From Streptomyces aquilus (GTDB taxonomy: Bacteria; Actinomycetota; Actinomycetes; Streptomycetales; Streptomycetaceae): a stretch of 64,000 nt of DNA. Below are positions 17,618 to 25,955 of this stretch, in pieces. Within the stretch, counting starts at the first letter, position 1. The number at the start of each line of letters is the position of its first letter. Both the position numbers and the translations under genes were made by a program. The DNA lies in assembly GCF_003955715.1 (NCBI RefSeq), contig NZ_CP034463.1:1860001-1924000 (forward strand), given 5' to 3'. The notes beneath the pieces are model-generated. The model worked only from the letters and a program-made list of their open reading frames with translations, had not been told where the DNA came from and did not search any database.

Positions 17618-18826
17618 ATGGACCTGCTGAACACGCTGGTGGACAAGGGGCTTCGGCGCGAGCTGCCGACCCGCGACGAGGCGCTCGCCATCCTCGCCAC
17701 TTCCGACGACGACCTGCTCGACGTGGTGGCCGCGGCCGGAAAGGTGCGCCGGCACTGGTTCGGCCGACGCGTGAAACTGAACTACCTCGTCAACCTCAAG
17801 TCCGGCTTGTGCCCCGAGGACTGCTCCTACTGCTCGCAGCGGCTCGGCTCCGAGGCCGGGATCCTGAAGTACACCTGGCTCAAGCCCGACGAGGCCTCCA
17901 AGGCCGCCGCCGCGGGTCTCGCGGGCGGCGCGAAGCGGGTCTGTCTGGTGGCGAGCGGGCGCGGTCCGACGGACCGGGACGTGGACCGGGTCGCGGGCAC
18001 CATCAAGGCGATCAAGGACCAGAACGAGAACGTCGAGGTGTGCGCCTGTCTCGGGCTGCTCTCCGACGGCCAGGCCGAGCGGCTGCGCGAGGCCGGCGCG
18101 GACGCCTACAACCACAACCTCAACACGTCCGAGGCGACGTACGGCGACATCACGACGACGCACACCTACGCCGACCGCGTCGACACCGTGCAGAAGGCGC
18201 ACGCGGCGGGGCTGTCGGCCTGCTCGGGTCTGATCGCGGGCATGGGCGAGTCGGACGAGGACCTGGTCGACGTGGTCTTCTCGCTGCGTGAGCTGGACCC
18301 GGACTCGGTTCCGGTCAACTTCCTGATCCCGTTCGAGGGCACGCCGCTGGCCAAGGAGTGGAACCTCACCCCGCAGCGCTGTCTGCGCATCCTGGCGATG
18401 GTCCGGTTCGTCTGCCCCGACGCCGAGGTGCGGATCGCGGGCGGCCGTGAGGTCCATCTGCGCACGATGCAGCCGCTCGCCCTGAACATCGCCAACTCGA
18501 TCTTCCTCGGTGACTACCTGACGTCCGAGGGCCAGGCGGGCAAGGCCGACCTGGAGATGATCGCGGACGCCGGCTTCGAGGTGGAGGGCGCGGGCGAGGT
18601 CACGCTGCCGCAGCACCGGGCGGACGTGGCCGCCGCGGCGGGCGGATGCGGTTCGCATGCCGAGGCCGGGTGCGGTTCGCATGCCGAGGCCGGGTGCGGG
18701 ACCGGCTGTGGTTCCGTGTGCGGTTCCCCTGAGCCGGCCGCCGTTCCCGAGGTCAACGAGCCGCGCACGGATCTGGTCGCCGTACGCCGTCGCGGTGCCG
18801 GGACGGATCTCGCGCCCAATGCCTGA
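17618..18826 (+). CDS. bioB: Biotin synthase with Cys-rich C-terminal tail
   Basis: 402-residue radical SAM enzyme that inserts sulfur into dethiobiotin. C65-x3-C69-x2-C72 in CPEDCSYC binds the SAM [4Fe-4S] cluster. [19 protein letters not shown] and RIAGGRE are family motifs. Beyond the usual end near residue 335 it carries a tail with five Cys in a GCGSHAEA repeat. The ATG at 17618 is chosen by homology pattern ([12 protein letters not shown]); the ribosome site is weak. It overlaps bioA by eight bases. Confidence 0.96.
   Translation: MDLLNTLVDKGLRRELPTRDEALAILATSDDDLLDVVAAAGKVRRHWFGRRVKLNYLVNLKSGLCPEDCSYCSQRLGSEAGILKYTWLKPDEASKAAAAGLAGGAKRVCLVASGRGPTDRDVDRVAGTIKAIKDQNENVEVCACLGLLSDGQAERLREAGADAYNHNLNTSEATYGDITTTHTYADRVDTVQKAHAAGLSACSGLIAGMGESDEDLVDVVFSLRELDPDSVPVNFLIPFEGTPLAKEWNLTPQRCLRILAMVRFVCPDAEVRIAGGREVHLRTMQPLALNIANSIFLGDYLTSEGQAGKADLEMIADAGFEVEGAGEVTLPQHRADVAAAAGGCGSHAEAGCGSHAEAGCGTGCGSVCGSPEPAAVPEVNEPRTDLVAVRRRGAGTDLAPNA
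18647..18694 (+). repeat. Two perfect 24-bp tandem repeats inside bioB
   Basis: Units 18647-18670 and 18671-18694 are identical and encode CGSHAEAG twice, with a partial third copy after them. In-frame duplication extends the Cys-rich tail. Confidence 0.9.
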
Positions 18827-20093
18827 GCTGCCCGTGTCCGAGCTGCTGGAGCTCGACCGGCGGCATGTCTGGCATCCGTACGGGCCGATGCCCGGCCGCG
18901 TGGAACCGCTCGTCGTGGAGTCGGCGAGCGGGGTGCGGCTGCGCACCTCCGCCGGGGAGCTGGTCGACGGCATGTCGTCCTGGTGGTCGGCCATCCACGG
19001 CTACAACCACCCGGTGCTGAACGAGGCCGCCGCCGGGCAGCTCGGCCGGATGAGCCACGTGATGTTCGGCGGGCTCACCCACGAGCCCGCCGTACGCCTC
19101 GCGAAGCACCTTGTCGACATGTCGCCCGACGGGTTGGAGCATGTCTTCCTGGCCGACTCCGGGTCGGTGTCGGTCGAGGTCGCGGCGAAGATGTGCCTAC
19201 AGTACTGGCGGTCGCTGGGCCGCGCGGGCAAGCAGCGCCTGCTGACCTGGCGGGGCGGCTACCACGGGGACACCTGGCAGCCGATGTCGGTGTGCGACCC
19301 CGAGGGCGGGATGCACGACCTGTGGACCGGCGTGCTCCCGCGCCAGGTGTTCGCGGACGCTCCGCCGGCCGAGTACGAGGAGTCGTACGCCGACCGGCTG
19401 CGCGAGTTGATCGAGCGGCACGCCGACGAACTGGCCGCGGTGATCGTGGAGCCGGTGGTCCAGGGGGCGGGCGGGATGCGCTTCCACTCCCCCGCCTATC
19501 TGCGGGTGCTGCGCGAGGCGTGCGACGCGCACGACGTGCTGCTGGTCTTCGACGAGATCGCGACCGGCTTCGGGCGTACGGGCGCGCTGTTCGCGGCGGA
19601 GCACGCGGCGGTGACCCCGGACGTGATGTGTGTGGGCAAGGCGCTGACCGGCGGCTACCTGACGATGGCGGCCACCTTGTGCACGGCCCGCGTGGCCGAC
19701 GGCATCTCGCGTGGCGAGGTCCCGGTGCTGGCGCACGGCCCGACGTTCATGGGCAACCCGCTCGCGGCGGCCGTGGCCTGCGCGTCGATCGAGCTGCTGC
19801 TCGGGCAGGACTGGCAGTCCGAGGTCAAGCGGATCGAGGCGGGGCTGATGGAGGGCCTGGCGCCGGCGCGGGAGCTGCCGGGGGTCCGGGACGTCCGCGT
19901 CCTCGGTGCGATCGGTGTGGTCCAGCTCGATCACGAGGTGGACATGAAGGCGGCCACGGAGGCGGCCGCGCGCGAGGGCGTGTGGCTGCGGCCGTTCCGC
20001 GACCTCGTCTACACGATGCCGCCGTACGTCACGGGCGACGCGGACGTGGCACGGATCGCGCGGGCCGTGTGCGCGGCCGCGGGAGAGGGTTGA
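18819..20093 (+). CDS. bioA: Adenosylmethionine-8-amino-7-oxononanoate aminotransferase
   Basis: 424-residue class III PLP aminotransferase that makes 7,8-diaminononanoate with SAM as amino donor. K274 in [10 protein letters not shown] binds PLP and D245 in [10 protein letters not shown] contacts the ring. The N-terminal [10 protein letters not shown] and [13 protein letters not shown] are specific for BioA rather than other class III enzymes. The ATG overlaps the end of bioB; the bioD start follows one base after the stop. Confidence 0.96.
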   Translation: MPELPVSELLELDRRHVWHPYGPMPGRVEPLVVESASGVRLRTSAGELVDGMSSWWSAIHGYNHPVLNEAAAGQLGRMSHVMFGGLTHEPAVRLAKHLVDMSPDGLEHVFLADSGSVSVEVAAKMCLQYWRSLGRAGKQRLLTWRGGYHGDTWQPMSVCDPEGGMHDLWTGVLPRQVFADAPPAEYEESYADRLRELIERHADELAAVIVEPVVQGAGGMRFHSPAYLRVLREACDAHDVLLVFDEIATGFGRTGALFAAEHAAVTPDVMCVGKALTGGYLTMAATLCTARVADGISRGEVPVLAHGPTFMGNPLAAAVACASIELLLGQDWQSEVKRIEAGLMEGLAPARELPGVRDVRVLGAIGVVQLDHEVDMKAATEAAAREGVWLRPFRDLVYTMPPYVTGDADVARIARAVCAAAGEG

Positions 20094-20094
20094 G

Positions 20095-20850
20095 ATGTCT
20101 GTACTGGTGATCACGGGCACCGGCACGGAGGTCGGCAAGACGATCACGACCGCCGCGGTCGCCGCCGCCGCCGTCGCCGCGGGCCGGTCGGTGGCCGTGC
20201 TCAAGGCGGCCCAGACGGGCGTACGACCGGACGAGCCGGGCGACGCCCAGGAGGTCGCGCGACTCGCGGGGCCGGTGACGACGGCCGAACTCGCCCGCTA
20301 CCCGGAGCCGTTGGCCCCGGCGACGGCCGCGCGCCGGGCGGGCCGCGCCGCGGTGCGCCCGCCGGAGATCGCCGAGACGGCCGCCAAACTCGCCACCGAG
20401 CACGATCTGGTGCTCGTCGAGGGCGCGGGCGGGCTGCTCGTCCGGTTCGACGAGGCGGGCGGAACGCTGGCGGACGCGGCGCAACTCCTGGGAGCGCCGG
20501 TGCTGGTGGTGGCCACGGCCGGACTGGGCACGCTCAACGCCACCGACCTGACGGCCCGTGAACTCCGCTCCCGGGGACTGGAGTTGGCGGGCGTCGTCAT
20601 CGGCGGCTGGCCCAACTCACCCGATCTGGCGATGCGGTGCAATGTGACCGACCTGCCCGAGGTCGCCGCCGCGCCGCTGCTGGGGGCGCTGCCGATGGGC
20701 GCGGGCGCACTGGCACCGCCGGACTTCCGCGCGGCGGCGCCGAGTTGGCTGGCGCCGCGGCTGGACGGGGTGTGGGACGCGGAGGTGTTCCGGGGGCGGG
20801 AGGCTCCTTCGGAGCGGCCTCAGTCCTCAGAGCCCCGGAGAGAGTTCTGA
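20095..20850 (+). CDS. bioD: Dethiobiotin synthetase
   Basis: 251-residue ATP-dependent carboxylase that closes the ureido ring. The P-loop is GTGTEVGKT (residues 8-16), followed by KAAQTG and VEGAGGLLVR. Last gene of bioBAD. The last ~15 residues (SERPQSSEPRREF) look unrelated to the family and run 31 bases antisense into the neighbouring island gene, so the original stop may have been lost when the island inserted. Confidence 0.95.
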   Translation: MSVLVITGTGTEVGKTITTAAVAAAAVAAGRSVAVLKAAQTGVRPDEPGDAQEVARLAGPVTTAELARYPEPLAPATAARRAGRAAVRPPEIAETAAKLATEHDLVLVEGAGGLLVRFDEAGGTLADAAQLLGAPVLVVATAGLGTLNATDLTARELRSRGLELAGVVIGGWPNSPDLAMRCNVTDLPEVAAAPLLGALPMGAGALAPPDFRAAAPSWLAPRLDGVWDAEVFRGREAPSERPQSSEPRREF

Positions 20851-21194
20851 ATGCTCAGCTGAACCTCTTGGACGGTCCAGCCCGTCCTCATGACGTGCAT
20901 GATGCGGACATAGGGATATCGCTGCTCCAGAGCGGCGATGTCGAGCGCCCCTTGGGGCGTCGTCGCTCTCTCGAAGTCTTCCGGAGGCACCACGCGGGCA
21001 ACTCGTTCGACGAGTTCGGAGTCCCTCCTGCGCCGGATCATCTTGATCTCGCTCGCCGTGTCCGAGGGTTTGTCCCGCCGGTAGGTGAGAAGCACCTGGA
21101 GCTGGAAGTCCAGGTCCAGGGTCAGTTGCACGCGTACGGCAGCGGGCGAGGGAAGGAGGTTTCCCGCGTCCGTGTTCGTCTCGTCGTCATCCAT
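20820..21194 (-). CDS. Uncharacterised 124-residue protein coupled to NACHT gene
   Basis: I recognise no family. The N-terminus is acidic (MDDDETNTD). It then has VQLTLDLDFQLQVLLTY, a basic helix (EIKMIRRRRDSELVERVARVV), and a C-terminal segment ending VQEVQLSIQNSL. No membrane helix. The ATG at 21194 overlaps the end of the NACHT gene by eight bases with GGAGGGG before it, so the two are translationally coupled and probably work together. A GTG at 21215 is an alternative start. Its 3' end overlaps bioD antisense. Confidence 0.75.
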   Translation of the reverse strand: MDDDETNTDAGNLLPSPAAVRVQLTLDLDFQLQVLLTYRRDKPSDTASEIKMIRRRRDSELVERVARVVPPEDFERATTPQGALDIAALEQRYPYVRIMHVMRTGWTVQEVQLSIQNSLRGSED

Positions 21195-24100
21195 CGTCGC
21201 CCGCCCCTCCTGCACCGGCTCGCCGGGAGCGCAGACGTTGCTCCCACACCTCCGCCAGGTCGTACTCGCCCAAGCTCACCGCGGCCCTCCGGCCGAGTTC
21301 CATGATGTAAGCCTGCTCGTCGACGTCCTCCTCCAGGACCGACGAGGCGTCCATGTTCCACAACCACGAGCCGGGGGTGGCAGGAGATCCTCTGCGGTAG
21401 TAGTCGTCGCCGATCTCCAAGGCGGTCTTCGCATTGCCGTTCAGCAGGTGGAGCAGCATCCGGTTGGCCACGTTGACTGCGAAGGGCACCGCGAAGAGCC
21501 CAGCCGCCTTGTCCAGCGTGCGCAGGGCCAGGTCACGGTCGAGCGGGATCTGGCAGAAGCCCAGGTTGTTGAGGAACCGGGCGTTGTCCGGCGACTTGTC
21601 CACGACCGACTCGTAGATGGCCACGGCGATGTCCGCACGTCCGCGCTTCAGTTGGGTGGTCGCGATCTCCACCAATGTCCACGACCATCTGGGAGTCCCT
21701 TGGTTGGACGGAGCGTCCAGCTTGACGGGCGGCCAAGAGGTGCAGAGTGCGTGCGCCTGACGGGTGAGCGCGGCACGTGCGGCGTCCAGGCGTGCCGCGA
21801 CAATCGGGCTGACGTCGAAGGCACGCACGGCTTGCAGCAGTACCGCGACGCGCATACACCCGGCCCAGGACACGACATGTTTCAGCGCTTCTTCGCCGGA
21901 CACTCCCGCAGCCAGTCGCAGGCCGGCCACATCGGGCAGGGAACGAGTGAAGGCGGGTAGCTTCTCGAGCACTCCGGCGACTGTGCTGAAGTCGGAATTC
22001 GCCGCGGCCAGCCACGCCTTGAGGATCTCCTGCCGGTACCCTCGCGGAAGCCTGCTCAGATAGGCATGGACCTGCCGGTGGGTGCTCCAGGTACGGCCGG
22101 ACGTGGCACCGGCGGCGAACAGAGCGGACACCGAATCCATGGTCGGCGCCAGCATGTCCGCCTGTCGGGCGCCGATGGATGCCAGCGCCATCGTGGCGGC
22201 CTCATCCAGGTCGTTGGACATCAGAGCGGCCTCGGCCCTGGCGTCGAGCACCTGCGCGCTGAACGGGGCGGGGGTGTGCTCCACTTCTTCCTGGCGGTCC
22301 GGCCATTTGGCGCGCAGCCGGGCCAGTTCGACGTCGGCGTTGGCATGCGGAGTCACCACCAGTCGAGCCTCCGCCAGCGGTGCCACCCGGGGCTGCACAT
22401 CGATCCAGTCCGTCACGCTGCCCACCGCCATGACCGCGGTGAGCACCGCGGAATCGCGCCGCTCGGGGCCCTGTGCCGGGATGGCACGCCGCACGGCACG
22501 CAGGAGCTGGTATCGACGCGTCATAGGTTGCGTGGAGTTGAGTATCTGTTCGATGGTAGGCAGCGCGACGGGCTCGGCCTCCGAGACGGACTGTGCGGAC
22601 TGCAGGGCTCCAACCTCTCCACCGGTGTCCAGAGCCGCCGCCTGCCGGGGCTCCGGAAGCGGGTCGCGGCCGGGGACTCGTAGAGCCTGGACGAGGGGAC
22701 CGAATACACCACCGTCGATCGCGCTGCAGAGCTTCTCACGGATCTCCGGAGGCAGTCGGTCCGCCTCCTCCAGCAGGAACTGCCCCACGTCCACCAGCCG
22801 CTTCTTCGACAGTTCGTCGGCGAAGGCATCCCAGATGCCGATAAGGGTCGGTGTGTCTGCGGACTTCACAGTGCACGCCATGAGCCATCGCAGCTCTGTC
22901 GGCGCTCCGGGTTCGAGGATGTACCGGGCCAGTACCACCAGCAAGGGGTCCTGTAGCGCTGCGGACCGCAGTCTCTCAACGGCATCGGCTGTCACGTCGA
23001 CCACCATGTTTCCCGGCAGGCCGCGGACCAGGTGCTTCTCACCGTGTTCCGCGGCCGCCGGGTCCACAGACAGGATCAGAGCCGCGCAGTACGGGTCGCT
23101 CGGCTCCAGGGTGCCCGTGGCGATCTCCTCGGCCAGGGACAGTGCGGTGTCGGCATGGCGCAACACGCGTTCTGCGAGTTCGCGTTGGCTCAGGCGCGCG
23201 CTCACGTCGGAGGTGACCAGGAGTTTCCGCACTGCTGCGGACGTGTCGAAGGAGCGCAGGGCGTGCAGGGCGGCCGCCGCGCGCACGACGGGATGCGCCC
23301 GTTCGTCGGCAGCGAGCGATTCCAGCGCGTCGAGGGCCGCCTTGGTCGTGGTCTCCGCCAGCGCGTCGACCGCGGATTCCCGTTCCTCCGGCGTGAAGTC
23401 GTCACGGCGGGCGCAGTCGATCAGGGCTTCCAGTGACTCGTGCGCCGTGCCGCCCGCGATGGCGCGGAGTGCGGCGGTGATCACATGAGTGGGCAGGGAC
23501 GGGTGGAGCAGGTTCCGCACGAGCCCGACGGTTCGCGAATCCTTCATGGAGGACAGGAGGACCGCACTGCGGCTCCGATCAATGAAGTCGTTCGAGCACA
23601 GCAGCACCAGCAGTTCGTCACGGATCCGCTCACGTTTCTCCTCGCTGACGCACGCCCCCGCCGCGAGGACGAGACCGGCGGTGAAGCGAGCGGCATTGAG
23701 CGGATCGTCACTGAAGCGGATCTCCAACTCCCGTATCAGCACGTCCGGCTCGGCCAGGAAAGTGCCGGTGGCCCCGATCACCTGTTCCCACTCGGGCTGG
23801 GCCCAGATGCGCCACACATACCCGAACCATGTGCCGTGCTCGGCCAGATGCTGGGCCAGGAGATGATCCCGGATCGCATCGTGCAGGAACACCAGGACAT
23901 AGTCGTCCCGCCACTTCGCCTTCTGCACGACGCCGGTCGCCACGAGATCGTCGATGGCGGTTCTCGGCGCGATGAGCCTTTCCAGAGCCTGCCACTGGGG
24001 CGCTCCTGCCAACCGGTCCTCGATCGTGGCGATCGGCACCTCGGTGCACAGTCCGGAGTCGTTCTGGAACAGCGAGGCCACGTCTTTCAGCAGATGCAAC

Positions 24101-25554
24101 CGCAGTCGGACCCGCTCGTCATCCGTCTCCGACAGTCCTGCATGCCGGTCCTCCTCGGCCGTAAGGCGCTTGAGCGCCCGTTTCCACAGCTCGTGCTCGG
24201 TACGCGGAGGCGTGTCGTCCTTGCCCTCCGAGACTTTGCACAGCAGGGCCAGCAGCAGGGGCGAGCGGAGCCACTCGATGCGGCGGTCGGTGACCCATCG
24301 CCGGACGTGCAACGACCGCTCGGTGCGCCCCTCGAACCACGCTCGGACGAAACGGAGCTGCTCCGCGGTCCCGAACGGCTGCACCTCGCACAGCACGGTT
24401 TGCTTCGCCACGCGATGCTGCGGCACCGCCGAGGGGCGTGTGGTGAGGACGAACCTGCTGTGCCTCGGGTGCAGCAGGTCGATTATTTCGCTCAACTTCG
24501 CCGCGAGCAGCGGCTGTTGTTCGCGCACCTCATCATAACCGTCGATCAGCAACTCCACCGGGCTTTGCGTCTGCAGCAGTTGCGCGACCTCGGTCACAGC
24601 GTCCGGCACCTGGGCGACGTCCGAGGGCAGAGCCTCGGCCAAGGCTTTGGCCAGCGCCGCCGGGTCGCCGGAGCTCGGTTTGGCTTCGGCCAGGACGGTT
24701 TCCAGCTTCGGAGCCGCGATCAGGATCGGGATGCGTTGGGGGTGGCCGTCGACCGACTGCTCCTTCGCGAGACTCAGCGCGCGTGCGCGCACCGCCCAGC
24801 TCTTGCCCGAGCCCGGTCCACCGACGAGCGTCAGGAAGTGATACCGGTCCAGCGCGCTGGACAGCTGCATCCGGCGCGGGGCGGTCGTACCCGTGCTCTT
24901 GCCCAGCGAGATCGCCGTCGCCGACCGTTCCCCGGGAGGGTCGCTCTGTCCACCGGAGTCGGCCGGTGGGGTGACGATGACTTCCTGGGATATCTCGGTG
25001 AAGGACAGGGGTGGGAACCAGGACGGTAGTTCGCCGCAGTGGAGCACGAGCTTGTCCATGTAGGCGCGCAGCCTGTCGTCCGCAGCAGCCGGACGCGCGC
25101 CCTCCTCTCGCTTGATCACCCAGGCTGCGAGCCGCTTCGCAGCCACGGGCATCAGCCGCGAGCCCCAGCTCCGGTGGTGGTGCTCTCCCATCTCTTCAAG
25201 CTCGCGTACTGCTTGAGTGATCGTCATGCCACCGAGCACGCTCAGCACCACTCTGGACTGAGGAAGGGTGAGGTTCAGTTCCTCGACGAGAGGACCGTAT
25301 TTCTTGGGCAGTTCGACGAACAGTGCGTCCCTGACCCTCGAGCAGGCGTGTTCGACATCGATCGTGTCCGGAGTCGTACCGAGTCCGCTGAGGCTGTCGC
25401 GCATGAACGAGAACGTCTGCACGCCTATCAGTGCGGCGCTGAGTTTGTCACGCGGCTGGTCGGTGCGAAGGGCAGCGGAAAGGACTGTCTCCAGTGCTGC
25501 ACGTGCGTCGTGCGTCGTCCCCACACCTTCAGCGTACTCAAGCCACTGGCACAT
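21187..25554 (-). CDS. NACHT-domain STAND NTPase with HEAT and TPR-like C-terminus
   Basis: 1455 residues. An uncharacterised helical N-terminal region (1-235) precedes the NACHT: Walker A GGPGSGKS (245-252), Walker B LLIDGYDEV (335-343), FVLTTRP sensor (369-374 region) and SPLLLALLCKV winged-helix motif (431-441). The middle (about 630-900) has HEAT-like helical repeats; the end (about 1300-1420) has TPR-like helices (AIYESVVDKSPDNARFLNNLG). The first ATG after an upstream gap is at 25554; no ribosome site is visible there and the start is uncertain. Such STAND proteins often sense phage. GC is lower than in flanking genes. Confidence 0.88.
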   Translation of the reverse strand: MCQWLEYAEGVGTTHDARAALETVLSAALRTDQPRDKLSAALIGVQTFSFMRDSLSGLGTTPDTIDVEHACSRVRDALFVELPKKYGPLVEELNLTLPQSRVVLSVLGGMTITQAVRELEEMGEHHHRSWGSRLMPVAAKRLAAWVIKREEGARPAAADDRLRAYMDKLVLHCGELPSWFPPLSFTEISQEVIVTPPADSGGQSDPPGERSATAISLGKSTGTTAPRRMQLSSALDRYHFLTLVGGPGSGKSWAVRARALSLAKEQSVDGHPQRIPILIAAPKLETVLAEAKPSSGDPAALAKALAEALPSDVAQVPDAVTEVAQLLQTQSPVELLIDGYDEVREQQPLLAAKLSEIIDLLHPRHSRFVLTTRPSAVPQHRVAKQTVLCEVQPFGTAEQLRFVRAWFEGRTERSLHVRRWVTDRRIEWLRSPLLLALLCKVSEGKDDTPPRTEHELWKRALKRLTAEEDRHAGLSETDDERVRLRLHLLKDVASLFQNDSGLCTEVPIATIEDRLAGAPQWQALERLIAPRTAIDDLVATGVVQKAKWRDDYVLVFLHDAIRDHLLAQHLAEHGTWFGYVWRIWAQPEWEQVIGATGTFLAEPDVLIRELEIRFSDDPLNAARFTAGLVLAAGACVSEEKRERIRDELLVLLCSNDFIDRSRSAVLLSSMKDSRTVGLVRNLLHPSLPTHVITAALRAIAGGTAHESLEALIDCARRDDFTPEERESAVDALAETTTKAALDALESLAADERAHPVVRAAAALHALRSFDTSAAVRKLLVTSDVSARLSQRELAERVLRHADTALSLAEEIATGTLEPSDPYCAALILSVDPAAAEHGEKHLVRGLPGNMVVDVTADAVERLRSAALQDPLLVVLARYILEPGAPTELRWLMACTVKSADTPTLIGIWDAFADELSKKRLVDVGQFLLEEADRLPPEIREKLCSAIDGGVFGPLVQALRVPGRDPLPEPRQAAALDTGGEVGALQSAQSVSEAEPVALPTIEQILNSTQPMTRRYQLLRAVRRAIPAQGPERRDSAVLTAVMAVGSVTDWIDVQPRVAPLAEARLVVTPHANADVELARLRAKWPDRQEEVEHTPAPFSAQVLDARAEAALMSNDLDEAATMALASIGARQADMLAPTMDSVSALFAAGATSGRTWSTHRQVHAYLSRLPRGYRQEILKAWLAAANSDFSTVAGVLEKLPAFTRSLPDVAGLRLAAGVSGEEALKHVVSWAGCMRVAVLLQAVRAFDVSPIVAARLDAARAALTRQAHALCTSWPPVKLDAPSNQGTPRWSWTLVEIATTQLKRGRADIAVAIYESVVDKSPDNARFLNNLGFCQIPLDRDLALRTLDKAAGLFAVPFAVNVANRMLLHLLNGNAKTALEIGDDYYRRGSPATPGSWLWNMDASSVLEEDVDEQAYIMELGRRAAVSLGEYDLAEVWEQRLRSRRAGAGGAGDDG

Positions 25555-25686
25555 GGATGCGGAAATGCACCCACGTGCATCGCGGCACGCAACAGCCGTG
25601 CACCAGCCCCGTCCTTGACTGCCCTTACTCGCCGAACGACGGCGATTCCCCGAGGACGTCGGGGACTTTCCGGGAGGGGTCGCCTC

Positions 25687-25869
25687 GTGCAGGTCTTCGT
25701 CTGGTTCACCCTCAGTGTGATCACGCCCATGGTGCTCACACTGGCTTTCGTTCTCGTCCGCGGCTCGCTCAAGGCCGAGAACCCGGCGCATTTCGCCATC
25801 GAGGTCCTCAAGCGGATTCCGGCGCTGTTCCGGGTCCTGTGGGAAGGGGCTCGCTCGCTCCGGCGGTGA
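25687..25869 (+). CDS. Small single-pass membrane protein divergent from NACHT gene
   Basis: 60 residues: an N-terminal membrane helix (VWFTLSVITPMVLTLAFVLV) followed by a basic cytoplasmic tail (LKRIPALFRVLWEGARSLRR). Supported by GGGAGGGG seven bases before the GTG start and by a strong terminator 31 bases after the stop. I recognise no family. It starts 132 bases from the NACHT start on the opposite strand and may belong to the same island, though its GC is closer to the host average. Confidence 0.6.
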   Translation: MQVFVWFTLSVITPMVLTLAFVLVRGSLKAENPAHFAIEVLKRIPALFRVLWEGARSLRR

Positions 25870-25899
25870 CGAGCATCGGGCCACGTCGGCGATGAGGCC

Positions 25900-25936
25900 G
25901 CAGAGGGGCGTCTCCTTCGAGGAGGCGCCCCTCTGC
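25900..25936. terminator. 16-bp hairpin terminator
   Basis: 25900-25915 pairs with 25921-25936 (one G-U pair, loop TTCGA), between the small membrane protein gene and the convergent luxR gene. Confidence 0.85.
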
Positions 25937-25955
25937 ATGTGTCTCGCAAACACCC

